DNA of 64,000 nucleotides from Marivivens donghaensis. GTDB taxonomy: Bacteria; Pseudomonadota; Alphaproteobacteria; Rhodobacterales; Rhodobacteraceae. Under the pieces are notes generated by a model. It had not been told where the DNA came from, ran no database searches, and saw nothing but the letters and a program-made list of their open reading frames with translations. The translations under genes and the position numbers were made by a program. The stretch covers positions 61,743 to 125,742 of the forward strand of contig NZ_JAUFRA010000003.1 in the NCBI RefSeq assembly GCF_030410045.1. The letters run 5' to 3'. Below are positions 1 through 8,905 of this stretch, one piece after another. Each line of letters begins with the position of its first letter. Position 1 is the first letter of the stretch.

Positions 1-1
1 A

Positions 2-262
2 TATTATCGTTGGCACGCAACAAATACCATAAAGAACACCGAGAGAATGACTGAAGCGCGATTGCAAATACTAAGTCAATTCGAGCAAACCGAAGACATT
101 TCGGCAGCGCGCGCGAAAGTATTATTTGGGGCAGCATTGGAGTTAGCAAAGAAAGATAAGGAGCGTGCAAAATATTATTTCAATAAAGCACGTATTTCGC
201 ATGCTAAATCAATATTGACGCGGAGTGCATTTCGAGCTGCGCGGAAAATCTGGCTATCGTGA
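2..262 (+). CDS. C-terminal end of a GT2-type glycosyltransferase (partial)
   Basis: The reading frame is open from the left window edge, so this is the tail of a longer gene and not a small gene starting at the ATG at 47. The tail begins YYRWHATNTIKN, which resembles the YRxHxxN segment near the end of many family 2 glycosyltransferases. The rest is a basic, helical C-terminus (AKKDKERAKYYFNKAR). Its stop lies nine bases inside the 3' end of the convergent glycosyltransferase gene. If correct it would add a sugar in surface-polysaccharide assembly. Family assignment is inferred from very little sequence. Confidence 0.5.
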   Translation, partial: YYRWHATNTIKNTERMTEARLQILSQFEQTEDISAARAKVLFGAALELAKKDKERAKYYFNKARISHAKSILTRSAFRAARKIWLS

Positions 263-1168
263 CATTTTTCGAGAGCGCAAAAAAGTCTTTATTGTGTGAA
301 TGGGGGATTTTATTACTAGCCCCCAAAAACATTCTTGTTTTTGGTGTAGAATTGAAATTTCAATTAAAGTTTTTCGACGTGATTTCTTGATCGCTCTAAA
401 TACAGGATGGTTTTTTTGCAGGCCAAAGATTTGTGCATCATTTTCCCGTTGCTCTAATACCGCCAGAAATCGAGTAAGGTTCTTGTGTGAAGCAAGATTT
501 TGCTTTGCATTTCCGTTTGTATCCGTTTTGGATGAAACACCTCCATGAGCGAGGTATATTAAGAGCTCATCATCAATAAAACTTATTTTTCGTTCGAGAG
601 CTGCTCTAAATCCGAAAATGAGATCTTCGAATAAAGAGGGGTTACTTAATTTGCCGTATTTATCTACAATATTACGATGATATGATCCTGTCGCTCCAAG
701 AAAAAGGGCTTTAGCCGTCGATAATGCCGCAAGATCATCAGTTTTGAAAAATTGCGCATTGCGATACGATTGTTGGGCGACGTTACCATTTTTATCTACG
801 CATTTAGCATGAGAATGTACTAGCCATGCATTCGTTCTTTCGAACTCTTCAAGCAATCGAGCGCAACGATTGGGCAATGATATATCGTCACCAGCATTAA
901 ATATTACGATATCCCCCGACGAAATATCAAAAACTTTGTTAATATGTTCCGCGATGCCTAAATTTTTATCGTTTCTATTAAAAATAACCGTGTGAACTGT
1001 TGGAAATTCAGAGACAGCTTCTTGCATAAACTCATAGGTCTTATCAGTTGATGAGTCGTCAGAAAGAAGGATTTCATAAGGTCCACCTGTTTGCTCAAGC
1101 AGCGATTTCACTGCCATTTTGACAGTTTCCTCTTGGTTATAGGCGATAAGGACTACGGAAGTTTTCAT
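254..1168 (-). CDS. Family 2 glycosyltransferase
   Basis: This 304-residue protein opens with KTSVVLIAYNQEETVKMAV, the typical nucleotide-binding start of a GT-A fold. It has the LLSDDSSTDKT segment near residue 35 and an acidic NAGDD motif near residue 92 that would bind the metal and the sugar nucleotide. The C-terminal part is basic (RSRRK, RSRKMSR) and has no clear membrane span, so the enzyme is probably cytosolic or peripheral at the membrane. It likely transfers a sugar during surface-polysaccharide synthesis. The gene is AT-rich compared with the region beyond 4 kb, as often seen in laterally exchanged O-antigen loci. Donor and acceptor cannot be read from the sequence. Confidence 0.85.
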   Translation of the reverse strand: MKTSVVLIAYNQEETVKMAVKSLLEQTGGPYEILLSDDSSTDKTYEFMQEAVSEFPTVHTVIFNRNDKNLGIAEHINKVFDISSGDIVIFNAGDDISLPNRCARLLEEFERTNAWLVHSHAKCVDKNGNVAQQSYRNAQFFKTDDLAALSTAKALFLGATGSYHRNIVDKYGKLSNPSLFEDLIFGFRAALERKISFIDDELLIYLAHGGVSSKTDTNGNAKQNLASHKNLTRFLAVLEQRENDAQIFGLQKNHPVFRAIKKSRRKTLIEISILHQKQECFWGLVIKSPIHTIKTFLRSRKMSR

Positions 1169-1345
1169 GCGTTATCTCGCTGCAAATTCGATGGCTAAAT
1201 GTGTAACGAAAGTTCTTGTTTAAAATAAGGGAAAACTTCATCGTTAGCAATGCTGTGGCCAAAAAAACCACGGTTTGGTGTCTAGCTATTTGTTGGTTGC
1301 ATTGCGTCCACGAAAAATTTATTGTCTGCTTGTTGGAAGTTTTGG

Positions 1346-3265
1346 ATGGACTTACTTGTGAAATATCGATCAGAAATTGACGGGCTGCGGGCATTCGCTG
1401 TGTCGGGGGTTGTGCTGTCCCACGCCGGATTTGGGATTGTTCAGGGTGGTTTTGTCGGTGTTGATGTTTTTTTTGTAATATCTGGATATTTGATAACTAC
1501 AATTTTGCTGAACGATATCAAAAATTCCCGTTTTTCGTTGTCTGAATTCTATTTTCGGCGTGCGCGTCGCATCCTGCCAGTCCTCTTTGTAATTTTTATA
1601 GCCAGTCTACCATTTTCATGGTGGCTTTTGACGCCGTCACAATTTGTGGATTACGGGAGAAGTCTTGCGGCGTCGGCTCTATTTATCTCTAATGTTCATT
1701 TTTGGGAGAGTACAGGTTATTTTGATTCGGCTTCGGAGTTGATACCTTTACTTCACACTTGGAGTTTGTCCGTAGAGGAGCAATTTTATCTATTATTTCC
1801 GTTAATTTTGCTATTTATTTCAAAATTTTCTTTGAAATATGTTGGTTTTATTTTGGGGTCTTTGGCATTTTTGTCCCTCTGCTTGGCAATATGGGGATCG
1901 CAAAATCTTCCTGAGCAGAATTTCTTTTTTACGTTTTCAAGGTTTTGGGAAATTCTTGTTGGATCTCTTTGCGGGATTGTCCCTAAAGTCAGGTCAAGGC
2001 CGTGGCATTCGTGGATTTCTTTCGTTGGGTTGGCGCTAATTGTTATTTCTATGCTTAGCTTCACAAAAGCTACTCCTACGCCCTCAGTTGTTACGCTGAT
2101 TCCAGTTGCTGGTGCTGCAGTATTTATTATCTTTGGTCAGAACGGTGGTTGGTGTGTTCGATTTCTTAGTTTAAGAGTTTTTACAGGTATTGGTATGATT
2201 AGCTATAGTATCTATCTGTGGCACCAACCGCTGTTTGCGTTTGCAAGGCATTTTTTTGTAGTGGGTGTGCCGCTACCCGTCATGGTTCTATTGAATATTT
2301 TTCTCGTGTTTGTGTCGTACTTTACATGGCGTTATGTAGAGCAGCCTTTTAGATATTTTGAGTTCTCTAATAAGAGGTTTGTTTTTAAGTTTTCTGGTGT
2401 TGGAATATTTTGTTTTACTATTATTGGATTTTGTTTGCACCTTGGAGATTTTAGTAAATATAGATACACAGTCGATGAATTACGTCTTCTTAATTACGAC
2501 GTATACTATAAAAGCCTTCGCCAACCTTCGGACTTAAATAATACGTTGGATCTTTGTTTTGGGGATTCGAACGGTTATTTCCCAGATCTTGACAAATGCT
2601 TTGCCGATCAAGATTCGGATGTGACTTTGATTTGGGGTGACTCACATGCTCAAGCTCTAGCGTCCGGATGGTCTGAATCTTCCCTTGGGCGCCTGTCACT
2701 TTCATTGGGTGCTGGTTGTCCTCCAATACTTGGCAGATCATTTGTAAATAATCCGGATTGTGAACTGTTAAACGGGGCAACCTTTTCGAAGGTTTCCAGT
2801 GTGCGACCTAATTATATTGTTTTGCATGCTAATTGGCTTCTTCACTTATCTAAGGATTATCCGAATTTTAACAATATTAATGAGTTGGAATCGTCATTGT
2901 TTGAAACGGTTTCGATCATAAAGAGTGAAAGTCCTCACTCTAAGATTGTTTTGATTGGGGGAGTTCCTCAATGGGGAGACGGTTTGCCTACATACATTCA
3001 TCGACTTGGGCTTAAATTGGATTCCGTTTTACGACTTGCTCCGCCAAATCTGGATCGTCAGATTGAAATTAATACTGCTTTAGGTAATTTGGCCCACGCC
3101 GCAAAGATTGAGTATATTGATCCAATTAGTTTGCTTTGTCTTTCTGGTGAGTGCATTGCGACTACGGAGTCAGATGGCACGTTTTACCCGATTGCTTGGG
3201 ATTACGGGCATTTGACGGTCGAAGGTGCTCGTTATCTTTTGTCTCTTACGAACCTTAAATTATGA
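1346..3265 (+). CDS. OafA-type acyltransferase with C-terminal SGNH domain
   Basis: A 639-residue integral membrane acyltransferase of the acyltransferase 3 family. The N-terminal two-thirds begins YRSEIDGLRAFAVSGVVLSH, with the conserved histidine, then GGFVGVDVFFVISGYLIT, and holds about ten hydrophobic spans. From about residue 410 there is a periplasmic SGNH domain with LIWGDSHAQAL (nucleophile serine) and DYGHLTVEGA near the end (Asp/His pair). Such proteins O-acylate lipopolysaccharide or capsule sugars. I chose the ATG at 1346 because a GGAAG Shine-Dalgarno sits six bases upstream; a TTG at 1322 is less likely. The gene is AT-rich and ends 12 bases before the IS element. Confidence 0.9.
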   Translation: MDLLVKYRSEIDGLRAFAVSGVVLSHAGFGIVQGGFVGVDVFFVISGYLITTILLNDIKNSRFSLSEFYFRRARRILPVLFVIFIASLPFSWWLLTPSQFVDYGRSLAASALFISNVHFWESTGYFDSASELIPLLHTWSLSVEEQFYLLFPLILLFISKFSLKYVGFILGSLAFLSLCLAIWGSQNLPEQNFFFTFSRFWEILVGSLCGIVPKVRSRPWHSWISFVGLALIVISMLSFTKATPTPSVVTLIPVAGAAVFIIFGQNGGWCVRFLSLRVFTGIGMISYSIYLWHQPLFAFARHFFVVGVPLPVMVLLNIFLVFVSYFTWRYVEQPFRYFEFSNKRFVFKFSGVGIFCFTIIGFCLHLGDFSKYRYTVDELRLLNYDVYYKSLRQPSDLNNTLDLCFGDSNGYFPDLDKCFADQDSDVTLIWGDSHAQALASGWSESSLGRLSLSLGAGCPPILGRSFVNNPDCELLNGATFSKVSSVRPNYIVLHANWLLHLSKDYPNFNNINELESSLFETVSIIKSESPHSKIVLIGGVPQWGDGLPTYIHRLGLKLDSVLRLAPPNLDRQIEINTALGNLAHAAKIEYIDPISLLCLSGECIATTESDGTFYPIAWDYGHLTVEGARYLLSLTNLKL

Positions 3266-3277
3266 CTTATTGTCTAG

Positions 3278-4115
3278 GCGCTGGACTCATTGGTTTTCAA
3301 AGCCAGTAGATGACGATGGCTAGAAGAGTGATTGCTGACATTAAGACCTTTGGGCACCTGTCGTAGCGGGCTGCGACACGCCTCCAATACTTGAGTCTTC
3401 CGAACATAATCTCGGTTCGGTTGCCGCGTTTGTAGCGACGCTTGTTGTAGGTGACGGGCTTCTTGCGCTGTTTCCGTCCAGCGATACACGCGCGTATCTC
3501 TTTGTCTTTCAACGCGTCTCTGAACCAATCAGCGTCATATCCTCGCTCGCCGAGAAGCCAATCAACTTCCGGCTGGCTGCCGAGTGGCGCCCGAGTGCCG
3601 ATGTAATCGCTGACTTGTCCCGCGGTGACTATGAGGCCAAGTGGGCGCCCTTGGCTGTCACAGATAGCGTGCAGCTTGGTGTTCATGCCGCCCTTGGTCC
3701 GGCCGATTAGGCGGCCACGCCCCCCTTTTTGACGGCCATGCTGGTCGCTGTTCGGTGGGCCTTGAGATATGTTGCGTCGTTCATCACGGTCTTTGTCTCA
3801 CCGTGGTCAGCCGCCAGGCCCACCATCATCTGCGATAAGATACCTTTGTCACTCCACCGCTTCCAATGATTGTAGAATGTCTTTTGTGGGCCATATTCTT
3901 TTGGCGCATCTCGCCACTGCATCCCATCGCGATTGATTTATATTATCCGTTCAGGACACGTCGATCATCAACGCGTGGCTTGCCATAGGACTTCGGTAAA
4001 AAGGGCTTAAGACGCGACATCTGCGCTCCGTTAAACCAGAAAAGATAAGAAATGTTACCGCTCAATTTTCGAACCTTGGATCACGCAGACCCATCTAAAT
4101 CAATGGGTCCTGAGT
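3278..4115 (-). mobile_element. IS5-family insertion sequence (decayed)
   Basis: The 838-bp element has imperfect terminal inverted repeats: GGACTCATTGGTTT at 3283-3296 against GGACCCATTGATTT read from the minus strand at 4110-4097, with weaker similarity in the outer five bases. CTAG lies immediately outside both ends (3274-3277 and 4116-4119), as expected for the 4-bp YTAR/CTAG target duplication of IS5-type elements. The interior encodes a two-frame transposase in IS427-group layout. The right end sits inside the rfbA stop region, so the element supplies the last codons of rfbA. Confidence 0.85.
3297..4030 (-). pseudogene. IS5-family transposase, disrupted
   Basis: Two frames carry one DDE transposase. 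The downstream frame (3297-3686) starts within GGMNTKLHAICDSQGRP and contains GERGYDADWF and RNRTEIMFGRLKYWRRVA-like signatures. The upstream frame (3707-3922) has QWRDAPKEYGPQKTFYNHW. They meet at AAAAAGGGGGG (minus strand, about 3720-3730), a typical slippery run for -1 frameshifting, so that break may be natural. The N-terminal segment (LFW...AQMSRLKPFLPKSYGKPRVDDRR, about 3946-4030) is cut off by a one-base deletion and an in-frame TAA at 3938-3940. The expected start codon reads ATT. The transposase is therefore very likely dead. Confidence 0.85.
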
Positions 4116-4990
4116 CTAGTTAATGTGAGTTGTGTGAGATATTCGCCGTAATTGTTTTTCCCAAATTTTTCAGCGCGCTTTTGCAACTGGGCTTGGTTTA
4201 TCCAACCCATCTCAAACGCGACTTCGTCGGGCGAGCCCACTTGTTGTCCCTGCCGTTCGGTGAGAGTCCGCACGAAATTGCCGGCGTCTAGCAGGCTAGC
4301 GTGAGTGCCGGTGTCGAGCCAAGCGTATCCACGGCCCAATTTTTGGACATTAAGTTGGCCATCTTTTAGGTAGCTTTCCAACAAGGAAGTAATCTCTAGT
4401 TCTCCACGGGTAGATGGCGTGACAGTGCGGGCGCGTTCGGGCGCTGTACCATCAACAAAATAAAGCCCCGTGACCGCGTAGTTCGAGGGCGGACTGGCTG
4501 GTTTCTCGATGATGCTCTTGACCGTGCCGTCGGCATCAAAATCAACTACACCATATCGCTCTGGGTCTGACACGCGGTAGCCGAACACGGTAGCTCCGCT
4601 GTTGGATTGATCAGCCGCCTGCAATATCTCGGGCAGGCCGTGGCCAAAGAAAATATTGTCGCCCAAGACCATGGCCGCGGGGCTGCCAGCCAAAAACTCT
4701 TCAGCCAGAATAAAGGCCTGCGCCAGCCCATCGGGGCTGGGCTGCACCTTATACTGAAGCGTGACGCCCCATTGGCTGCCATCGCCCAGAGTGCGGATGA
4801 ACTGCTCTTGGTCATGGGGGGTAGTAATAATCATGATTTCGCGAATGCCCGCCAACATTAGCACAGTTAGCGGATAGTAAATCATCGGCTTGTCGTAAAT
4901 TGGCAGCAATTGCTTCGAGATGCCCATGGTAATGGGATAAAGCCGGGTGCCAGAACCGCCAGCCAGAATAATGCCTTTTCGCTGTTTCAT
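4100..4990 (-). CDS. rfbA: Glucose-1-phosphate thymidylyltransferase
   Basis: RfbA joins dTTP and glucose-1-phosphate to give dTDP-glucose, the first step to dTDP-L-rhamnose and other dTDP-deoxysugars. The protein shows GIILAGGSGTRLYPIT at residues 6-21 (nucleotidyltransferase P-loop), SKQLLPIYDKPMIYYPL and GDNIFFGHGL. Length (296) is normal. It is the last gene of rfbCBDA and overlaps rfbD by ATGA. The C-terminus is odd: the IS5 element begins at the CTAG in the last codons, so the final residues RLRTH and the stop come partly from the IS terminal repeat. Rejoining the flanks of the IS gives an ending TRQ-stop. The change is short and outside the catalytic domain, so activity is probably kept. 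Confidence 0.95.
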   Translation of the reverse strand: MKQRKGIILAGGSGTRLYPITMGISKQLLPIYDKPMIYYPLTVLMLAGIREIMIITTPHDQEQFIRTLGDGSQWGVTLQYKVQPSPDGLAQAFILAEEFLAGSPAAMVLGDNIFFGHGLPEILQAADQSNSGATVFGYRVSDPERYGVVDFDADGTVKSIIEKPASPPSNYAVTGLYFVDGTAPERARTVTPSTRGELEITSLLESYLKDGQLNVQKLGRGYAWLDTGTHASLLDAGNFVRTLTERQGQQVGSPDEVAFEMGWINQAQLQKRAEKFGKNNYGEYLTQLTLTRLRTH

Positions 4991-5856
4991 CTCAAAATCC
5001 CTAGATCAATTAAACAATCCTTAAGTCCTGCCTGCCAATCTGGGCGCGGTAGACCAAATTCGGACGAGGTTGCGCTGCAATCGAGACGGCTATTTAGCGG
5101 GCGGGCGGCTGGCGTGGGATATGCGCTGGATGGGATCCCATTGACGCGTGTGGATCGGCCCGACATCTCAAAAATGGTGCCGGCAAAGGTACACCAGCTG
5201 ACATCGGGCTCGCCGCTGAAATGGTAAGTGCCGCTTTTGCTGGGTGCTACTTGCAACTGCTGTGCGATAGATAGGCAAGCCGCCGCAATGGCCCGCGCCG
5301 GCGTCGGGCCGCCAATTTGGTCATCCACTACGCTGATCTGGTCGCGCGTGTCTGACAGGCGCAGCATGGTTTTGACAAAGTTCGCACCATGGGCGGAAAA
5401 GACCCAAGAGGTGCGCAAAATGCCGTGGTTTACTCCACTGGCGCGAATGCCCTCTTCGCCCACCAATTTGCTGCGACCATAGGCGTTGGCTGGGGCTGTG
5501 GCATCACTGGGCGTCCATGGAGCTTGGCCGTTGCCGGGAAATACATAGTCGGTGGAGATATGTACCATGGGGATATCCAGTGCAGCGCAAGCCTCAGCCA
5601 TTTCTGCTGGTGCACTGCCATTAATGGCAGTGGCGAGTCCTTCTTCTTCTTCTGCGCGGTCAACGGCCGTGTAGGCGGCAGCATTGATCACCACGCGTGG
5701 CCGGTGGGCGTAGATGGCTGCCGCACAGGTGCCTGGCTGGGCCAGATCGGCTGCTTCGCGCCCCAGGGCCAGCAGATCCAGCGTCTGAGCTTCTGCCAAA
5801 TGCTGCAGCTCGCGCGCCACTTGGCCAGTCCTTCCAAAAACCAGCAGACTATTCAT
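4987..5856 (-). CDS. rfbD: dTDP-4-dehydrorhamnose reductase
   Basis: RfbD reduces dTDP-4-keto-L-rhamnose with NAD(P)H to dTDP-L-rhamnose, the last step of the pathway. The 289-residue protein starts MNSLLVFGRTGQVARELQ (Rossmann turn), has HISTDYVFPG and the catalytic YGRSK motif (YxxxK). The start at 5856 is chosen because it overlaps the rfbB stop as ATGA; the longer frame to 5916 adds 20 unrelated residues that lie within rfbB. The stop overlaps the rfbA start in the same way, so translation is probably coupled. Confidence 0.95.
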   Translation of the reverse strand: MNSLLVFGRTGQVARELQHLAEAQTLDLLALGREAADLAQPGTCAAAIYAHRPRVVINAAAYTAVDRAEEEEGLATAINGSAPAEMAEACAALDIPMVHISTDYVFPGNGQAPWTPSDATAPANAYGRSKLVGEEGIRASGVNHGILRTSWVFSAHGANFVKTMLRLSDTRDQISVVDDQIGGPTPARAIAAACLSIAQQLQVAPSKSGTYHFSGEPDVSWCTFAGTIFEMSGRSTRVNGIPSSAYPTPAARPLNSRLDCSATSSEFGLPRPDWQAGLKDCLIDLGILR

Positions 5857-6905
5857 AGCCCGGCTGTTCCAAGCCGCTGACCTACGCCGTTGCGGTCTAG
5901 TAACGGGCGCCACCAAGCCTCGTTGTCGAGATACCAGCGCACGGTGCGTTCTAATCCTTCTTCTACCGTCACGCTGGGACGCCAGCCCAGCTCGTCGCGA
6001 ATGCGCGTTGGGTCGATGGCGTAGCGCGCGTCATGGCCGGGGCGATCGGTGACGCAGGTAATCAAATCGGAATAAGTGCCAGTATCGCGCGGGCGCAACC
6101 GGTCGAGGATTGCGCAGATCGTTTGCACCAGCTGCAGGTTTGTGCGCTCGTTCTCGCCTCCGATGTTATAACTACGCCCCAGCGCGCCCTTTGTGGCCAC
6201 CAACAAGAGCGCATCGGCGTGATCTTCAACGTACAGCCAATCGCGGATATTGCTGCCATCGCCGTAAATTGGGAGAGCCCGCCCCGCCAGCGCATTCAGA
6301 ATAACCACCGGGATCAGCTTTTCTGGAAAGTGATATGGTCCGTAATTGTTGGAACAATTGCTAAGAACGACGGGCAAACCATAGGTCTCGTGCCAGGCGC
6401 GCACCAGATGGTCTGACGCGGCTTTCGAGGCGGAATAGGGACTGCGCGGATCGTATGCTGTGGTCTCGGTAAACTGCACGGCCGGGTCTGCGGGCAGCGA
6501 GCCAAATACTTCGTCTGTCGATACGTGATGAAAGCGAAAGCCATCAGGTCGTCCCGCCGCCTGCCAATATTTGCGGGCCGCCTCCAACATGTTGAACGTG
6601 CCGGTGATATTGGTGTCGATAAAATCGGCGGGCCCGTCGATGGAACGGTCTACATGGGATTCGGCGGCCAGATGCAGGACGATATCGGGTTGGTACGTTG
6701 AAAAAGCCTCATCCAGCGCCGCGCGGTCACGGATATCGGCCTGCTGAAAAGCATACAAAGGGCTATCCGCTATCGACGCCACGTTTGCTAAATTGGCAGC
6801 ATAGGTCAGCGTGTCAAGGTTCACCACCTGATACCCGCGCGCTACCGCCAGCCGCACAACGGCCGACCCGATAAATCCAGCGCCGCCAGTGATCAGTAAC
6901 TTCAT
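5853..6905 (-). CDS. rfbB: dTDP-glucose 4,6-dehydratase
   Basis: RfbB converts dTDP-glucose to dTDP-4-keto-6-deoxyglucose using bound NAD+. The protein (350 residues, normal length) has the GGAGFIGSAVVR dinucleotide motif at 7-18, HLAAESHVDRSIDGP, the STDEVFGSL loop and YSASKAASDHLV with the YxxxK pair. Its product is the branch point of this locus: RfbC and RfbD take it to rhamnose, while the qdt genes upstream can take it to a 3-amino sugar. It follows rfbC by three bases. Confidence 0.96.
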   Translation of the reverse strand: MKLLITGGAGFIGSAVVRLAVARGYQVVNLDTLTYAANLANVASIADSPLYAFQQADIRDRAALDEAFSTYQPDIVLHLAAESHVDRSIDGPADFIDTNITGTFNMLEAARKYWQAAGRPDGFRFHHVSTDEVFGSLPADPAVQFTETTAYDPRSPYSASKAASDHLVRAWHETYGLPVVLSNCSNNYGPYHFPEKLIPVVILNALAGRALPIYGDGSNIRDWLYVEDHADALLLVATKGALGRSYNIGGENERTNLQLVQTICAILDRLRPRDTGTYSDLITCVTDRPGHDARYAIDPTRIRDELGWRPSVTVEEGLERTVRWYLDNEAWWRPLLDRNGVGQRLGTAGL

Positions 6906-6908
6906 TTC

Positions 6909-7484
6909 TTATCCCTCAAAGTTGAATGGGCTGTCAAAGTCTGCTAGCCGAGAGGCGGCGGCGTCTTTTTCACTGAGCACTGGCGCGCTTGTGAGGGGCC
7001 AATCGATGCCAATATTAGGGTCGTCCCAACGCAGTGAGCCCTCGGTTTCCGGCGTGTAATAGTCACTACACTTGTAGATGATCTCACAATCGGGTTCGAG
7101 CGTGGCAAAGCCATGAGCAAAGCCCACTGGGATGTAGAGTTGCGCGCCATTTTCTGCGCTTAAGGTATAGCCAGCCCAGCGGCCAAAGGTTGGACTACCG
7201 CGGCGAATATCGACTGCGACGTCGAAAATTGCGCCCCGTCCACAGCGCACCAGCTTGGCCTGTGCGTGCGGGGGAGCCTGAAAATGTAAGCCCCGCACAG
7301 TGCCTGCGGCCGCCGATACCGAGTGATTGTCTTGCACGAACGTGGCATTAACCCCCAGTTCCGCATAGCCCCGCTTGCTATAGGTTTCGGCGAAAAAACC
7401 ACGATGATCACGGAAACGTTGAGGCTCAATCAAGAACATTCCGGTAAGCGATGAATTATGCACTAACATTTTGGACATCTTCAT
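6909..7484 (-). CDS. rfbC: dTDP-4-dehydrorhamnose 3,5-epimerase
   Basis: RfbC is a cupin enzyme that epimerises dTDP-4-keto-6-deoxyglucose at C3 and C5. The 191-residue protein shows the family start (FLIEPQRFRDHRGFFAETYS), the catalytic histidine in VRGLHFQAPPHAQAKLVR, VDIRRGSPTFGRW and the GFAHGFATLEP strand. It is the first gene of rfbCBDA; the preceding 326 bases have no gene and probably hold the promoter. The ATG at 7484 is followed by a second Met at codon 3 (MKMSKM), so the exact start is uncertain by a few residues. Confidence 0.95.
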   Translation of the reverse strand: MKMSKMLVHNSSLTGMFLIEPQRFRDHRGFFAETYSKRGYAELGVNATFVQDNHSVSAAAGTVRGLHFQAPPHAQAKLVRCGRGAIFDVAVDIRRGSPTFGRWAGYTLSAENGAQLYIPVGFAHGFATLEPDCEIIYKCSDYYTPETEGSLRWDDPNIGIDWPLTSAPVLSEKDAAASRLADFDSPFNFEG

Positions 7485-7810
7485 GTTGAACAGAGGGCTA
7501 AAGAAGCAGGATTGACCTGAACCTAATCTTTATAACAGCGTATCGAATTTGATAAATGTAGTATATTTGGAAAACGAAACTACTGTACCTAAACTGGAAG
7601 CAATAGGAGCTCGCTTCAGTAAAGCATGGCTGCCCATGCTCCGTATCGTTACAATCTAGCAGCACTCCGACGACAGTGAGTAGGATGTAAAATCAATGTA
7701 TCAATCAGATGGGGCATTTCGTTCAACTTTGATAGGATGGGAACGATTGTGAATTGAACGCTCAATCTAATCTTAAAGTAATGATCTTGTTGCAGAAAAA
7801 TTCTATCTAC
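7485..7810. other. AT-rich intergenic region between qdtB and rfbC
   Basis: No coding frame of note is seen. On the minus strand a TATAAA-like -10 box lies about 45 bases upstream of rfbC with a weak TTTATC at about -35 spacing, so this stretch probably carries the rfbCBDA promoter. No terminator hairpin was recognised after qdtB. Confidence 0.35.
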
Positions 7811-8905
7811 TTAAGTCAAATCCCGTATTGCGTTGATCACGTGGGTCACATCTTCTGGCAGTAATTGTGGTCCTATGGGCAGGCTTAGCACTTCTTTTGC
7901 CAGATCGCGTGCGACCGGTAGGGCCTCGGGGTCGAGTTGGAGTTCAGAATAAGCCTTTTGCATGTGCGGCGGTATTGGGTAGTGGATTAGCGTACCAACG
8001 TCATTATCCATTAGATGTTTTTGCAACACGTCACGGTTGGGAGAGCGAACGACGTAAAGATGCCAAACTGGATCAGCCCAAATGGGTACATTCGTAAGTT
8101 TGAGACCTGTATCTTGTAGTGCGCTGTTATAATGGTCCGCGATCGTTCGCCGGCGCTCAGTCCAGTTATCAAGATGTCTTAGTTTAACACGCAGGACTGC
8201 GGCTTGGATCGGGTCCAGTCGTGAATTTACGCCTTGCACCTCGTTTACATACTTTACCCGACTGCCGTAATTACGTAGCACCCGTATACGATCGGCAAGA
8301 TCGGCGCGGTTCGTGGTAATCGCGCCGCCATCACCCAAGGCTCCCAGGTTCTTGCCAGGATAGAAGCTCCAGCACACCACATCACTATGTGCACCGATGC
8401 GCTTGCCTTTGTATCGTGCGCCATGTGCTTGGGCCGCATCTTCTACCACCGCAATGCCGTGTTTCCGAGCAAGATCCAGGATCGGATCCATATCAGCGGG
8501 TTGTCCATACAAATGCACGGGCAAAATCACTTTAGTCCGTCGCGTGATCGCGGGCGCGATCAGCGTTGTATCAATGTTGTGAGTGTCAGGGTCTGGTTCG
8601 ACGGGTATCGGCTTCGCCCCTACTGTGGAAACTGCTAGCCAAGTGGCAATATAGGTGTTTGACGGCACGATGACTTCATCACCTGGGCCAACATCAAGTG
8701 AGCGGAGCGCAAGGACTAAGGCATCAAGCCCATTGGCGAGGCCTACGGAATGTTTGGCGTCGCAATATGTAGCCCATTCTGCCTCAAATGCGTCGACTTC
8801 GGGCCCGAGGATGTACCAGCCCGAATCGATGACACGATGGATGGCCGCGTCGATCTCGGTCTTAAGTTCACGATAGGCGGCGCCAAGGTCTAGGAACGGT
8901 ATCAT
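7811..8905 (-). CDS. qdtB: dTDP-3-keto-6-deoxyhexose 3-aminotransferase (QdtB/FdtB type)
   Basis: A PLP-dependent sugar aminotransferase of the DegT/DnrJ/EryC1/StrS family (364 residues). It starts MIPFLDLGAAYRELKTEIDAAI and carries ANGLDALVLALRSL, VEDAAQAHGARYKG and the PLP lysine in SFYPGKNLGALGDGG. Members with this start amino-transfer at C3 of dTDP-3-keto-6-deoxyglucose or -galactose, giving dTDP-Qui3N or dTDP-Fuc3N. The ATGA overlap with the cupin isomerase gene and the linked formyltransferase support that role. Gluco versus galacto configuration depends on the isomerase and cannot be decided here; the qdt symbol is by analogy. Confidence 0.85.
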   Translation of the reverse strand: MIPFLDLGAAYRELKTEIDAAIHRVIDSGWYILGPEVDAFEAEWATYCDAKHSVGLANGLDALVLALRSLDVGPGDEVIVPSNTYIATWLAVSTVGAKPIPVEPDPDTHNIDTTLIAPAITRRTKVILPVHLYGQPADMDPILDLARKHGIAVVEDAAQAHGARYKGKRIGAHSDVVCWSFYPGKNLGALGDGGAITTNRADLADRIRVLRNYGSRVKYVNEVQGVNSRLDPIQAAVLRVKLRHLDNWTERRRTIADHYNSALQDTGLKLTNVPIWADPVWHLYVVRSPNRDVLQKHLMDNDVGTLIHYPIPPHMQKAYSELQLDPEALPVARDLAKEVLSLPIGPQLLPEDVTHVINAIRDLT

